A DNA stretch of 41,511 nucleotides from Methanomassiliicoccaceae archaeon UBA370 (GTDB lineage Archaea > Thermoplasmatota > Thermoplasmata > Methanomassiliicoccales > Methanomethylophilaceae): contig DAUY01000006.1 in NCBI GenBank assembly GCA_002505345.1, positions 1 through 41,511 of the forward strand, written 5' to 3'. Positions 23,493 through 32,815 of this stretch are shown here, in pieces (the first letter of the stretch is position 1; every line of letters starts with the position of its first letter). The notes under the pieces were generated by a model. That model had not been told where the DNA came from, searched no databases, and saw only the letters and a list, made by a program, of their open reading frames with translations. The position numbers and the translations under genes are program-made.

Positions 23493-24629
23493 ATGGCCAT
23501 AGTGAGCACCGAGAAGTCGGCAGAAGACAAGAAGATCAAATTAACCACCAAACAGATGGTAGCGCTTGCTGTCAGCTTCGTTGTGACGCTGACGATCCTC
23601 ATGTCTGGAATCTACATGATGTTCGGCTGTCTCGCCATGATCATCGTGGCAGTTTTGCTTTACATGGTACCTCACCTTGTGAAGATCAAGAACATCAAGG
23701 TGATGGTGATACACGGCGCGGTGTTCGCTATCGTTGCATTGCTGGCCGGAAGCCTGTACACTTCGCCCGCCTACGTGGATTCCCACAGTGAATTCCAAGA
23801 AAGCGGGGATTTCACGGGCGCTACATACAACGTCACATCGGACTCCTACGATTTCGACGTCACATATACCGATACGGACGCTGCCCACAAACCGGTGGCC
23901 ACCGTCTCGGAGATAGACATGGTCGGATTTTCCAGTGTTTATGGGGTTAAAGGATCTGAAAGGACGATCGATCCCGTTTCGTACGACCAAACCACAGGCA
24001 CCGCGACTTTCGATGTTCAGGTCGGAGACGGGCTGTATATCATATACTTCTACATGGCCGATACCTCGAACTCAGATGCCAAGGTCTCGGATTCCCAATC
24101 CGTCACTTTCTTCCTGGAGGACCTGACATCCAGCTCGGCCAAGAACTCGATCTACTGGATCGGTACAGGATACTACCTGGGGCTCTGCATGCTGCTGTAC
24201 TTCATGATCCTGTTCCTAACATACGGGATGAGGTCCAGTGCCGAGAAGACCCGCGACAGGATGGTAAAACAGGGCCGCCTGTACCCCCCGGGATACGGAA
24301 GATGCAAACAGTGCGATTCCGTGGTCCTACCCGGCGAGATAAAGTGCCGCAAGTGCGGAGCTTACATCGATGTGCCAGCTGAGATAAAGCCCGAAAAGAA
24401 GGACTTCTTCATATGCTCGGACTGCGGCGCTGAAGTACCGGACGACGCAGAAAAGTGCCCCAAGTGCGGCGCGTCCTTCGATGACGATGTGGAGGTTGAG
24501 GTTCAACACGCCGACGGGACGGTGGAGATCGCGGAGTCGACATTCGATTGCCCGGAGTGCGGAAAGGAAGTGCCCAGTGCCTCCGAGTTCTGCCCCAAGT
24601 GCGGCAAGAAGTTCGACGGCAGGACCTGA
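23493..24629 (+). CDS. Membrane protein with extracellular domain and three zinc ribbons
   Basis: A 378-residue protein, not recognised as a named family. Three N-terminal helices (about 24-42, 44-60, 71-88) are followed by a ~130-residue external beta-rich domain, a fourth helix (about 228-247) and a cytoplasmic tail with three Cys4 zinc ribbons. In order these are CKQC...CRKC, CSDC...CPKC and CPEC...CPKC, separated by acidic linkers. The layout suggests a membrane sensor or adaptor whose zinc ribbons meet a cytoplasmic partner. It lies just ahead of top6B in the same direction (58-base gap), but a functional link is not shown. Confidence 0.75.
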   Translation: MAIVSTEKSAEDKKIKLTTKQMVALAVSFVVTLTILMSGIYMMFGCLAMIIVAVLLYMVPHLVKIKNIKVMVIHGAVFAIVALLAGSLYTSPAYVDSHSEFQESGDFTGATYNVTSDSYDFDVTYTDTDAAHKPVATVSEIDMVGFSSVYGVKGSERTIDPVSYDQTTGTATFDVQVGDGLYIIYFYMADTSNSDAKVSDSQSVTFFLEDLTSSSAKNSIYWIGTGYYLGLCMLLYFMILFLTYGMRSSAEKTRDRMVKQGRLYPPGYGRCKQCDSVVLPGEIKCRKCGAYIDVPAEIKPEKKDFFICSDCGAEVPDDAEKCPKCGASFDDDVEVEVQHADGTVEIAESTFDCPECGKEVPSASEFCPKCGKKFDGRT

Positions 24630-24687
24630 AAAGGGCCTTCCCCCATACCGATAAAGGTAAAAACGACCCGGGCATTCATACCATTGG

Positions 24688-26739
24688 ATGCGCTCTACTG
24701 GAGATGTTACCGATTCGGGACCCGATACCAAAGGAAGGTCCATCGCTTACAAGCTGGCAGACAAGCAGCAGGAGATCTCTGTCGCCGAGTTTTTCGAGAA
24801 GAACAAGCAGATCCTCGGGTTCGACTCCCGTTCCAAATCTCTGCTGATGGGCATAAAAGAGGCCGTGGACAACTCGCTGGACGCTTGCGAGGAAGCGGAG
24901 ATCGCCCCTGACATATCAGTAAGAATAGAGCGCCTCGACGATGACGATTACAGGATAACTGTAGACGATAACGGACCCGGCATAGTGCACAGCGCCATAA
25001 AGAACGTTTACGGCCGCCTGCTCTACGGTTCGAGGTTCCATGCGCTCAGACAGTCAAGGGGACAGCAGGGCATCGGGATATCCGCCACGGTGATGTATGG
25101 CTACCTTACGACCGGAAAGCCAGCCCATGTCATATCCAAGGTCTCTGGCGAGGACGAGGTTGCCTGGGAGATGGACATCGTCATAGACACGAAGACGAAC
25201 CGCCCGCTGGTAACAAACGAAAGGGCGTTCACCTGGGAACGGGACCACGGGACAAGCATAGAATTTACGATAAAGGGAAGGTATATGACGGGGAAGCAAT
25301 CCGTCTTCGAGTACCTTAAGAACACCGCCATAGTGAATCCCCATGCCGCCATCACATTCCATGACCCAGACGGCAAGAGATGGACCTTTGAAAAGGCGAC
25401 CGAAATAATCCCTCCAAAGCCCAGGGAGATCAAACCCCATCCTGAAGGGATGGAGATCGGCGACCTGATAAAGTTCGCCCACGGCAGCAAACAGAAAAAC
25501 GTGAAATCGTTCCTAAAAGAGGATTTCTCAAGGGTCACCAGCCGCATCGCAGACGACATACTGGAACTGTCTAAAATAGATCCCAGGGCCCCGCCCCAGG
25601 ACCTCACGAGAGACCAATGCGCCGCGATGATCGATGCTATCGGGAAGGTCAAGATCATGGCCCCTCAGACGGACTGCCTGTCGCCCATAGGCGACACTCT
25701 GATCAAGAAGGGCCTGATGCACGTGATGGAGGGGCTTCGCCCGGACTATTACGCCACGCCGGTAACCAGACCTCCTAAGACCGCGAACGGGAACCCCTTC
25801 GTGGTAGAGGCCGGCATCGTCTATGGAGGCGACATACCATCTGACGGACAGGTCAGCATACTGAGGTTCGCGAACCGCGTCCCGTTGCTGTACCAGCAGG
25901 GCGCATGTGCGATCACCAAAGCCATATCCGAGATGGACTGGAGGCGCTACGGCCTGGAACAGAGGGGGGGCAAAGGCATCCCCTATGGTCCTGCCATAAT
26001 ACTCGTGCATGTGGCATCCACCAAGGTTCCTTTCACATCGGAAGGCAAGGAGGCGATAGCCAGCTATCCGGAGATACTCAGCGAGGTCTCCGCCGCCCTC
26101 AGGCTATGCGCAAGGAACCTGAAGAGCCACCTTAACAAACTGGAGAGGCGCTCCAAGACGCATGCCAAGTTCGAGATAGTCCAGGAGATACTTCCGGACC
26201 TGGCGAAAAAATCCGCCGACTATCTGGAAAGGCCGTTGCCTTCCCTCGAGAGGACCATTACCAAGATAATGAACGTGGTGTGGATCGAACCTTCTGTTGA
26301 GAAGATCGGCAAGAACAACCGCAGATACATTTACAGGATCTACAACTACACCAACAACGTGAGGTCCTTCGGCCTGCATGCTCAGGTTCCCAAAGAATCC
26401 GTAAACCTGGCACTTTTCATGAATCCGTCCTTCGTCGATCTCAACGAAGAGGGCAAGGCGTACTGGGAGGTCAGGGACCTTCAGCCTTCCAGCTCTTCAG
26501 TCGTTTCCTTCGAGCTCAGCGGGGAGATGGCCGACACTTTCTCCCAGGAGGACGTCTACATATCGGGCATCAATCCCGCTATTGTCATGGGGGCCGAGCC
26601 GCTGCCGGGAGACTGGGGAATTAAAGGCATGGAGATAACCGAAGAGGAAGAGATCCTCTCGGAAGACGACACTTTGGAAGAGGAAGAGGAAGAACTCGAA
26701 GAAGAGGAATTCGAAAAGGAGGCTGATTTGAATGACTGA
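24688..26739 (+). CDS. top6B: DNA topoisomerase VI subunit B
   Basis: A 683-residue GHKL-type ATPase subunit. Topo VI (A2B2) is a type IIB enzyme that passes duplexes through double-strand breaks. The Bergerat ATP site is seen as IKEAVDNSLDACEEA (N box), DNGPGIV (G1) and SRGQQGIGISATVMYG (G2). An H2TH region and transducer domain follow. The last ~40 residues are an almost pure Glu/Asp run (about 645-680). The ATG at 24688 gives a slightly long N-terminal leader. It overlaps top6A by eight bases. Confidence 0.97.
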   Translation: MRSTGDVTDSGPDTKGRSIAYKLADKQQEISVAEFFEKNKQILGFDSRSKSLLMGIKEAVDNSLDACEEAEIAPDISVRIERLDDDDYRITVDDNGPGIVHSAIKNVYGRLLYGSRFHALRQSRGQQGIGISATVMYGYLTTGKPAHVISKVSGEDEVAWEMDIVIDTKTNRPLVTNERAFTWERDHGTSIEFTIKGRYMTGKQSVFEYLKNTAIVNPHAAITFHDPDGKRWTFEKATEIIPPKPREIKPHPEGMEIGDLIKFAHGSKQKNVKSFLKEDFSRVTSRIADDILELSKIDPRAPPQDLTRDQCAAMIDAIGKVKIMAPQTDCLSPIGDTLIKKGLMHVMEGLRPDYYATPVTRPPKTANGNPFVVEAGIVYGGDIPSDGQVSILRFANRVPLLYQQGACAITKAISEMDWRRYGLEQRGGKGIPYGPAIILVHVASTKVPFTSEGKEAIASYPEILSEVSAALRLCARNLKSHLNKLERRSKTHAKFEIVQEILPDLAKKSADYLERPLPSLERTITKIMNVVWIEPSVEKIGKNNRRYIYRIYNYTNNVRSFGLHAQVPKESVNLALFMNPSFVDLNEEGKAYWEVRDLQPSSSSVVSFELSGEMADTFSQEDVYISGINPAIVMGAEPLPGDWGIKGMEITEEEEILSEDDTLEEEEEELEEEEFEKEADLND

Positions 26740-27823
26740 AAAACAAGATTACACCATAGAGAGCCTCACCGGTATCGTCGAAAGCCTGTACGACCAGATG
26801 GACAACGGTAACGTTCCCGCGATGAATATCTCGCTGAGGTCCAAGAGGAACATCGAGTTCGATCCAAAATCCAGCGTATGGAAGTACGGCGACCAGAAAT
26901 CGGTACGCACCGCAAAGACGGTCAAGGGCGCCCTGATGCTGCTCAGGACCGTCTACACCGCAGACTTCATCAAGGGAATGCTGAACTCGAACAAATCCTC
27001 CACCTTGAGGGAGATGTACTACATCTCCGAGGGGTGGAACAATGCAAAATTTCACAGCCAGGACGAGAGCAATATACTGGCTGAGGACCTCGAGGTCATC
27101 ACCGGCTGTATGAGGGAAGAGTTCAAACTACGTCCCGAAGAGGACGGCGCAAGGATATACGGCGACCTTACTCTGACGGAACTCACCCGCAAGGGCGAGA
27201 GGAAAAAGATCAACTGCATCGAAGACGTCGGAGATTCCGGATACGGAATACCATACAACGTGGGGCCGGAGAAGATCGAGTTCAAAGGCTGCGGCGCCAA
27301 GTTCGTGATGGCCATAGAGACCGGAGGTATGTTCGATAGGCTTGTCGAGAACGGGTTCCCCGAAAAGTACGACGCGCTGCTGGTACATTTGAAGGGTCAG
27401 CCTACGAGGAGCACGAGACGTTTCATCAAAAGGGTGAACGAGGAGCTGCGCCTGCCTGTCACCGTGTTCACCGACGGGGACCCTTGGTCTTTCAGAATAT
27501 TCGCTTCTGTCGCATACGGCGCAATAAAGACGGCCCATATTTCGGATTACCTGGCCACGCCTTCGGCCCAGTTCATAGGCATAACTCCTTCCGACATACT
27601 GAACTACGACCTGCCCACTGACAAACTCTCGGAAAAGGACGTGGGGGCGCTGAACGCCGAGCTTTCCGACCCGCGCTTCAAGGACGAATTCTGGGAGAAC
27701 GAGATCCAGGCGATGCTGGGGATGAAGAAGAAGGCCGAGCAGCAGGCCCTGGCCAAATACGGCCTCGACTTCGTCACCGACACCTACCTGCCGGAAAAGC
27801 TCACGGATATGGGTATACTCTGA
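26732..27823 (+). CDS. top6A: DNA topoisomerase VI subunit A (Spo11-like)
   Basis: A 363-residue DNA-cutting subunit. The winged-helix domain has STLREMYYISEGW, where the Y96-Y97 pair includes the catalytic tyrosine (probably Y97). The Toprim domain has IETGGMFDRL (metal-binding Glu) and the DGDPWSF motif. The complete pair with top6B is an archaeal hallmark. Its TGA directly abuts the lysS stop on the other strand in TGATCA. Confidence 0.97.
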   Translation: MTEKQDYTIESLTGIVESLYDQMDNGNVPAMNISLRSKRNIEFDPKSSVWKYGDQKSVRTAKTVKGALMLLRTVYTADFIKGMLNSNKSSTLREMYYISEGWNNAKFHSQDESNILAEDLEVITGCMREEFKLRPEEDGARIYGDLTLTELTRKGERKKINCIEDVGDSGYGIPYNVGPEKIEFKGCGAKFVMAIETGGMFDRLVENGFPEKYDALLVHLKGQPTRSTRRFIKRVNEELRLPVTVFTDGDPWSFRIFASVAYGAIKTAHISDYLATPSAQFIGITPSDILNYDLPTDKLSEKDVGALNAELSDPRFKDEFWENEIQAMLGMKKKAEQQALAKYGLDFVTDTYLPEKLTDMGIL

Positions 27824-29368
27824 TCAGCCTGAAGCCTGGACTATCCTGTTGACCACGAAGTTCTTGTCCATGCTGGCCAGGAACGTACCCAACCTGGGTC
27901 CCGCCTTCTTACCGATGAATATCCTGTACATCGCACCGTATCCTCCCTTGAGTCCCAGGGGAGATTCCTTGGCGGTGTCGGCGATCGTGGAACCGATGGA
28001 GTCGGCATCCCAGTTGCAGTCGTACATCTTGACGGAAAGGGCCTTCAGGAATACCTTCTCGTTCATGGACAGCTCTATCCCGGGCGGTACGGTGCTGCAG
28101 ACCGAGAATTTGACGCTGTCGGGCGCAAAACCGTTGAGCCAGTATCTGACACAGTCCACGCGGCGGGCGAGCCTTTTCCTGTCGCCGTCCGCCATGTCCG
28201 AAAGATCTTCGGTGCGTTCAAGGACCTCCAGCACTCCTTCGAATCCGGAGGCCATCTGCGCGACGTTCACGAGATGCCTGTAGGGTATCTGTTTTGGGAG
28301 ACGCGGAGGTACGTGGTTGTGCTGTGCGATCACATACGCCCTTACGGAGTTGTCTTCGGCCTCGGTCCATTCGCCGGCGAAGTGCAGGCGCTCCATGCGG
28401 TCGTACTCGTCAGCGATGTCGAGTGTGCCCAGACCGGAGTCGTAATCGATTGCCTTCGACGGATTGACCCTGAGGAAGAGGTAGTTCAAAACCTCCGGGG
28501 GAGTCATGTTGATCGCATCGAGCCCCGTGACAGGGCATCCCAGCGACTTGTGCATCTGCCCTACGCCCTTTAGCTGAACGAACTCATAGGGGATGGGATA
28601 GGGAGCCTTCCCCCCATAGATCTCATCGACGATCCTCTTGCCTGTGTCGTACGATCCTCCGGCGGCCGCATGGTCCTTTCCGAAAGGTTCCGCAGATGTG
28701 TCGAATATCTTCCATTTCGCAGGCCACTCTAGCCTCCATGTGAGCTTTCCCTCGGCCTTCCGTACGTCGGCCTTTCCATGGTTTCCGCATGTGCACGAAT
28801 ATTCCATGTATGGGAATTCATAGGTGTCGAACACGGGCTTTGCGAATCTTCCGCAAGCCGAGCATATCGGATTGTAAGGCGCATATTCGGGATTCTCTGC
28901 CTTGCCGGTGACCTCGGTCATTATCTTGATTACCTGGTCCCTCTTCTTCATCGCTAGATCCACAGCTTCCGCGAATTTGCCTTCCCCGTACAGTTCGTGG
29001 GTCCAGATTATTTCGCACTGGACGCCCAGGGAGTCTACGGCGTCCAGGAACGGCTGCACGAAATGATGCGCGTAGTTCCTGTGCTTTCCGCAGGGGCACG
29101 GTATCCTGGATATTGGCATTCCTACGTACTTCTCGAACTCGGCGGGCAGAAAATCGTAACGTTTGCGGAGCGGGTCGAACGAGTCGATGAGATAGATCAA
29201 TCTGACTTCCTTACCCAAGCCCTCTACCGCGCTTCGCACGGATTCACCGGTGATGGCCTCCCTCAGGCTGCCAACATGGATGATGCCCGTGGGACTGATG
29301 CCCGTGGCTATGAGTGGCTTCTCGCAACTCTCTGCGATGTCCTTAGCAATTACGTCCGCCCAATGCAT
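27824..29368 (-). CDS. lysS: Lysyl-tRNA synthetase, class I
   Basis: A 514-residue class I LysRS, the form typical of archaea. The HIGH-type motif is PTGIIHVGSLREA (HVGS at 31-34). Cys pairs CPC (91-93), CSAC (169-172) and CTC (192-194) suit zinc ribbons in the connective domain. The KMSKS-type loop reads GQMHKSLGCPV (271-280), with the first Lys replaced by Gln. The alpha-helical cage and C-terminal part are full length. It is divergent from secG and abuts top6A tail to tail. Confidence 0.95.
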   Translation of the reverse strand: MHWADVIAKDIAESCEKPLIATGISPTGIIHVGSLREAITGESVRSAVEGLGKEVRLIYLIDSFDPLRKRYDFLPAEFEKYVGMPISRIPCPCGKHRNYAHHFVQPFLDAVDSLGVQCEIIWTHELYGEGKFAEAVDLAMKKRDQVIKIMTEVTGKAENPEYAPYNPICSACGRFAKPVFDTYEFPYMEYSCTCGNHGKADVRKAEGKLTWRLEWPAKWKIFDTSAEPFGKDHAAAGGSYDTGKRIVDEIYGGKAPYPIPYEFVQLKGVGQMHKSLGCPVTGLDAINMTPPEVLNYLFLRVNPSKAIDYDSGLGTLDIADEYDRMERLHFAGEWTEAEDNSVRAYVIAQHNHVPPRLPKQIPYRHLVNVAQMASGFEGVLEVLERTEDLSDMADGDRKRLARRVDCVRYWLNGFAPDSVKFSVCSTVPPGIELSMNEKVFLKALSVKMYDCNWDADSIGSTIADTAKESPLGLKGGYGAMYRIFIGKKAGPRLGTFLASMDKNFVVNRIVQASG

Positions 29369-29440
29369 TCAAATCGGAGCATCAACAGGTACGCTCTATT
29401 AAGACATTTTCCACACCGGACACTGAAAACAGATAAGCTT

Positions 29441-29448
29441 TTTATATA
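29441..29448 (+). promoter_or_regulatory. TATA box of secG
   Basis: TTTATATA, centred 24-25 bases ahead of the secG ATG. This spacing puts the transcription start at or next to the start codon, so the mRNA is probably leaderless. Confidence 0.5.
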
Positions 29449-29468
29449 GACCTACAATTGTGAGTCTG

Positions 29469-29636
29469 ATGGCACAGAAAAAGAACGACGGCGGATTCCA
29501 GTCTTCGGCCGGACTCATGAGATATTTCGACTCGGAGACCGACAAGGGGATAAAGATCACACCCAAGGCAGTCATTGGTATAGCCATCGCTCTGGTCGCC
29601 ATAGTCATCGTGGCGCAGGTTTTCTTCCCTGTCTGA
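29469..29636 (+). CDS. secG: Preprotein translocase subunit Sec61-beta
   Basis: A 55-residue protein with the archaeal Sec61-beta signature SSAGLMRYFDSETDKGIKIT followed by one membrane helix (AVIGIAIALVAIVIVAQVFF). It is the small beta subunit of the SecYEbeta channel. The start is fixed by the short distance from the TATA box and the conserved MAQKKNDGG N-terminus. The stop codon is joined to that of the convergent antiporter gene in TGATCA. Confidence 0.93.
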   Translation: MAQKKNDGGFQSSAGLMRYFDSETDKGIKITPKAVIGIAIALVAIVIVAQVFFPV

Positions 29637-30956
29637 TCAGGGCTCTTCCCAGCACGATATGGCAGGTTGCTCCGGTATCCCTTCCGGATACTTCTTCTTG
29701 TAAGCGCGGTAGAGGAGCGGGGGGGCTATAACGGTTGTGATGACCGACATGAGGACGATGGTCGCGTTCATATCCGGCGTCAGGTGGCCCGAGGCCAGTC
29801 CGATTGCGGCTATTATTATGCCGACCTCTGCTCTGGGCACCATTCCGATGCCGATTATGTTCGCAGACTTCTTGTCGATGTTCTTGTCAGAAATCCTGGA
29901 CCCTATGTAGCAACCTAGGTACTTCGTTACCACCGCAAGCAATATCACATAGGCGGCCAGCATCAGTACGTTGACGTTGGTGAGCGATGATAGTTTGACC
30001 TGCAGCCCCACATTGAGGAAGAACAGCGGAAGAAAGAATGTTGTTATGGCTTCCACCTTCGGCTTGAGGTTCCATTTCTTGGCGTAGTCTGCCAGGATCA
30101 TACCTGCCAGGAAAGCACCGATTATCGCGGCCAGCCCGAGGGCCTGCGACACTGCTGCCATGAAAAGGCACACCGCGATGGCGATCATCATCTTATCGAG
30201 CTTCCGCGACTCTTTCTCCGTTGGAAGCTTGCATTCTTTCTTTTTCCCGTACCACGAAGCGATACGGGGGGTGCAAGAATTGCAGAAGAAGAACACCGCC
30301 AGGACGAAAGAGACCGATATGAACACTATCCTTGCGATCCCGAGTATGCTCGTTCCGTCGGCGGATGCCATCCCGGCAACGATGGCCAATACTATCATTC
30401 CGAGAACATCGTCGATGACGGCTGCACCAACTATTATGCGTGCTTCCTTGGTGTCGGAAGCGCGCATATCCATTATGACCTTGGCCGTCACTCCCACGCT
30501 GGTAGCGACCATGGCCGCGGCCATGTACATCGCATGGGTCGTGTTGTAGTCGTAAAAGTAGATGGTCATCCCCGCGGCAAAGGGCAATACCACACCGAGT
30601 ACCGCGACGGTCAATGCTGCCTTGCCCACAGACATCAGCTCGCATACGCGGGTCTCGAGCCCGACGGAGAAAAGCAGGAACATGGCCCCTATTTCGGCCA
30701 CGAGGTACAGGAACTGATAGTTGAAGGATCCTTCGAAGCCGTTGAACGATACTTCCACGCCCAACATACCCAGGAAGCTGCCGTTGCTCAGAATCCCGGA
30801 AAATGCCGACCCGTCCCATATGATGTTCACCAGGATTATCCCGACGAGTATCTCGCCGATCAGCCCCGGAACCCCGAAACGCTCAAAAATCTCGGACCCG
30901 ATAACGGCCAGGACATAAAGGACGACCAACATCACGAGGATGGAAAGCAATTCCAT
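29637..30956 (-). CDS. CPA2-family cation/proton antiporter
   Basis: A 439-residue membrane protein with about twelve helices, like KefB/NapA-type monovalent cation:proton antiporters. Landmarks are the early GLIGEILVGIILV helix, LFSVGLETRV, and the paired acidic residues in VIDDVLGMIVLA that carry ions in this family. No RCK/TrkA-N domain is attached. The ATG at 30956 (MELLSILVMLVVLYVLAV) is preferred; the frame runs further upstream, but that would overlap the neighbouring gene and add a non-membrane leader. Confidence 0.9.
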   Translation of the reverse strand: MELLSILVMLVVLYVLAVIGSEIFERFGVPGLIGEILVGIILVNIIWDGSAFSGILSNGSFLGMLGVEVSFNGFEGSFNYQFLYLVAEIGAMFLLFSVGLETRVCELMSVGKAALTVAVLGVVLPFAAGMTIYFYDYNTTHAMYMAAAMVATSVGVTAKVIMDMRASDTKEARIIVGAAVIDDVLGMIVLAIVAGMASADGTSILGIARIVFISVSFVLAVFFFCNSCTPRIASWYGKKKECKLPTEKESRKLDKMMIAIAVCLFMAAVSQALGLAAIIGAFLAGMILADYAKKWNLKPKVEAITTFFLPLFFLNVGLQVKLSSLTNVNVLMLAAYVILLAVVTKYLGCYIGSRISDKNIDKKSANIIGIGMVPRAEVGIIIAAIGLASGHLTPDMNATIVLMSVITTVIAPPLLYRAYKKKYPEGIPEQPAISCWEEP

Positions 30957-31008
30957 ACCCACAAAAAGCGAAAACTGGTATATTATAATTAAGGGGTTTG
31001 ACAGGCAT

Positions 31009-32748
31009 TCAGTAGAAGCTGTGGATCGACTCCGATGGCCCGTTTCCAAAAACGAAAGAAACCAGCGGCCTTAGGGAATGCGGTTCCGGGACTTCTTCGG
31101 CATCGAAGGCTTTGTTCTCTTCAGCCTCGGGCGCGGATATCATCTCGATCAGCATTCTGACCATTTCGTTGACCTCATCCTCGTCCTCCGATGTGAGTGT
31201 GTGCCTCGCTTCCGGGAGGGCCTCTTCTCTGTGCGCCGTCTCGGAAACCGCGGCGGATAGGGCGTTTGCGGCCCTTGCGGCCTCTTCGATCATCGGCTCA
31301 ACGTCGATCGACACGAGGGGTTCCGCCTCCCCGTTCTCCGGTTCTGCGGTCATCCGAACTTCGATGCCGTCCGCGATATCGATCATATGTGCCAGATTGT
31401 CCCTCTCGCGGTCGATTACGACGCACAGTTCTTCCATATGGTCGTCGGGGACCTCTGCTTCCTTCAAAGACGACACGTCCAGATACTCCGCCTCGTCGAC
31501 GGCCATTCCGGCGACGGTGAGCTTCATTATACCTCCGACCTCATCCTCGATCTCGACGTACTCCGGCATCTGCGAGATGGTACTGGCCTCCTGGACCGTC
31601 GCCCTGGGCTCGCGTCTGACCGGTTCGGTTATGGGAGGCAGGAAATCGTATCCCGCGTAATCGGAATATTCGAGAAGGGAGGTTGTGCGCATCACGGCAG
31701 CGGACGATGTGTCGGCCAGCTGTGCGACGCATTCAGCGCTGGACGATATGACTTCTTCCTCTGCTGCCACGACATCCGAGATGGGTTCGATGCCTTCGGC
31801 ATACAGTCCGGAGGGGAGTTGCGCCATCACAGCGATTGCCGACTCCTCCGTACCCTCGAGGGCCGCCTCCATCTCCTGCTCGGAAACCTGTGCAGGCTCG
31901 GGAAGCATGAGCATCGCGGGGGGCGCTGAAACGGCGATGAGAATTGGGGATGAGGGGAGGGAGATAACCGACGGCGGTGCCATCAGAACAGGAACCTCTG
32001 CGAATTCGACGGTTGTTTCAGCCGCTGCTTCTTCGACTTCGGGTGCGTCGGTCTCTTCTTTCGGCACATGGCGGGCAGCCGGAAGGCGCTCCGCATGGGC
32101 GGGAGCTGGCGGAAGGCGTTCCACATCCGCCACCGGGCCGTCTCTGTCGGTTTCGCAGTCGGCCAAGGGCGATTCGTGCTCCACCTCTATTTGGAATTCC
32201 TCCTCGAAGCGGATGATATCAGGGGAATTGATTTCGGGCACCGACTCCGAGGACGATGTCATTGCCGTCTGCGCGACGGGCGCCGAATAGGAGATCATGT
32301 CGGATTCCTCTTTCGCCACGACGACCTCTTCGAAGTCGGACTTGCTGAATTTGATCTCGGGGAGTGCATTGCTGAACACGAGGCTGGGCTCCTCGATTCT
32401 GCCGAATACAGGCTTGGGAGCCTGTTTTGAGGGCAAAGACTGAGCATTACGGAGCCCTCCGAGGAACCTTCCCCCGGCCTTGTCGGCCTTGGGCTCGTCA
32501 AAATCGATGAAGGGATCGTCGCTGGAAGACGAAATGTAAACATCCGTTCCGGCACCGAGGCTGTACTTCACGTACCCATTGCCTTCGAAGCTCCTCGCCG
32601 ACCTTTCTGAAGAGGGCCTCTTGTAGTCTCGCCCGCCGTCGGACCCTTCGTTTCCTTCTTCGACCTCCCCTCTGTTTCTGCCAAAGAGGCGGCGCTTTAA
32701 AGACACCTTTAGAGTGCTACCGCTGCTTCTGCCTGAGTCGATACCCAT
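31009..32748 (-). CDS. Large acidic, intrinsically disordered protein
   Basis: A 579-residue protein with no recognised domain, signal peptide or membrane helix. A basic N-terminus (residues 13-26, KVSLKRRLFGRNRG) is followed by long low-complexity stretches rich in Glu, Ala, Ser, Pro and Val. A Pro/Leu/Met-rich hydrophobic segment lies around 250-285 (PPSVISLPSSPILIAVSAPP), and a short, more ordered-looking part around 395-490. The C-terminus is VSFVFGNGPSESIHSFY. It resembles linker or scaffold proteins and is probably lineage-restricted. It lies upstream of the antiporter on the same strand and downstream of the NikR-like gene. The strong reading frame and codon regularity argue it is real. 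Confidence 0.7.
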   Translation of the reverse strand: MGIDSGRSSGSTLKVSLKRRLFGRNRGEVEEGNEGSDGGRDYKRPSSERSARSFEGNGYVKYSLGAGTDVYISSSSDDPFIDFDEPKADKAGGRFLGGLRNAQSLPSKQAPKPVFGRIEEPSLVFSNALPEIKFSKSDFEEVVVAKEESDMISYSAPVAQTAMTSSSESVPEINSPDIIRFEEEFQIEVEHESPLADCETDRDGPVADVERLPPAPAHAERLPAARHVPKEETDAPEVEEAAAETTVEFAEVPVLMAPPSVISLPSSPILIAVSAPPAMLMLPEPAQVSEQEMEAALEGTEESAIAVMAQLPSGLYAEGIEPISDVVAAEEEVISSSAECVAQLADTSSAAVMRTTSLLEYSDYAGYDFLPPITEPVRREPRATVQEASTISQMPEYVEIEDEVGGIMKLTVAGMAVDEAEYLDVSSLKEAEVPDDHMEELCVVIDRERDNLAHMIDIADGIEVRMTAEPENGEAEPLVSIDVEPMIEEAARAANALSAAVSETAHREEALPEARHTLTSEDEDEVNEMVRMLIEMISAPEAEENKAFDAEEVPEPHSLRPLVSFVFGNGPSESIHSFY

Positions 32749-32815
32749 GCCTATCCCATCCGCTTTTCAATATGCTTTACGCAATATAAAAAAGTATAGA
32801 CCGGTGCTTAATTCG

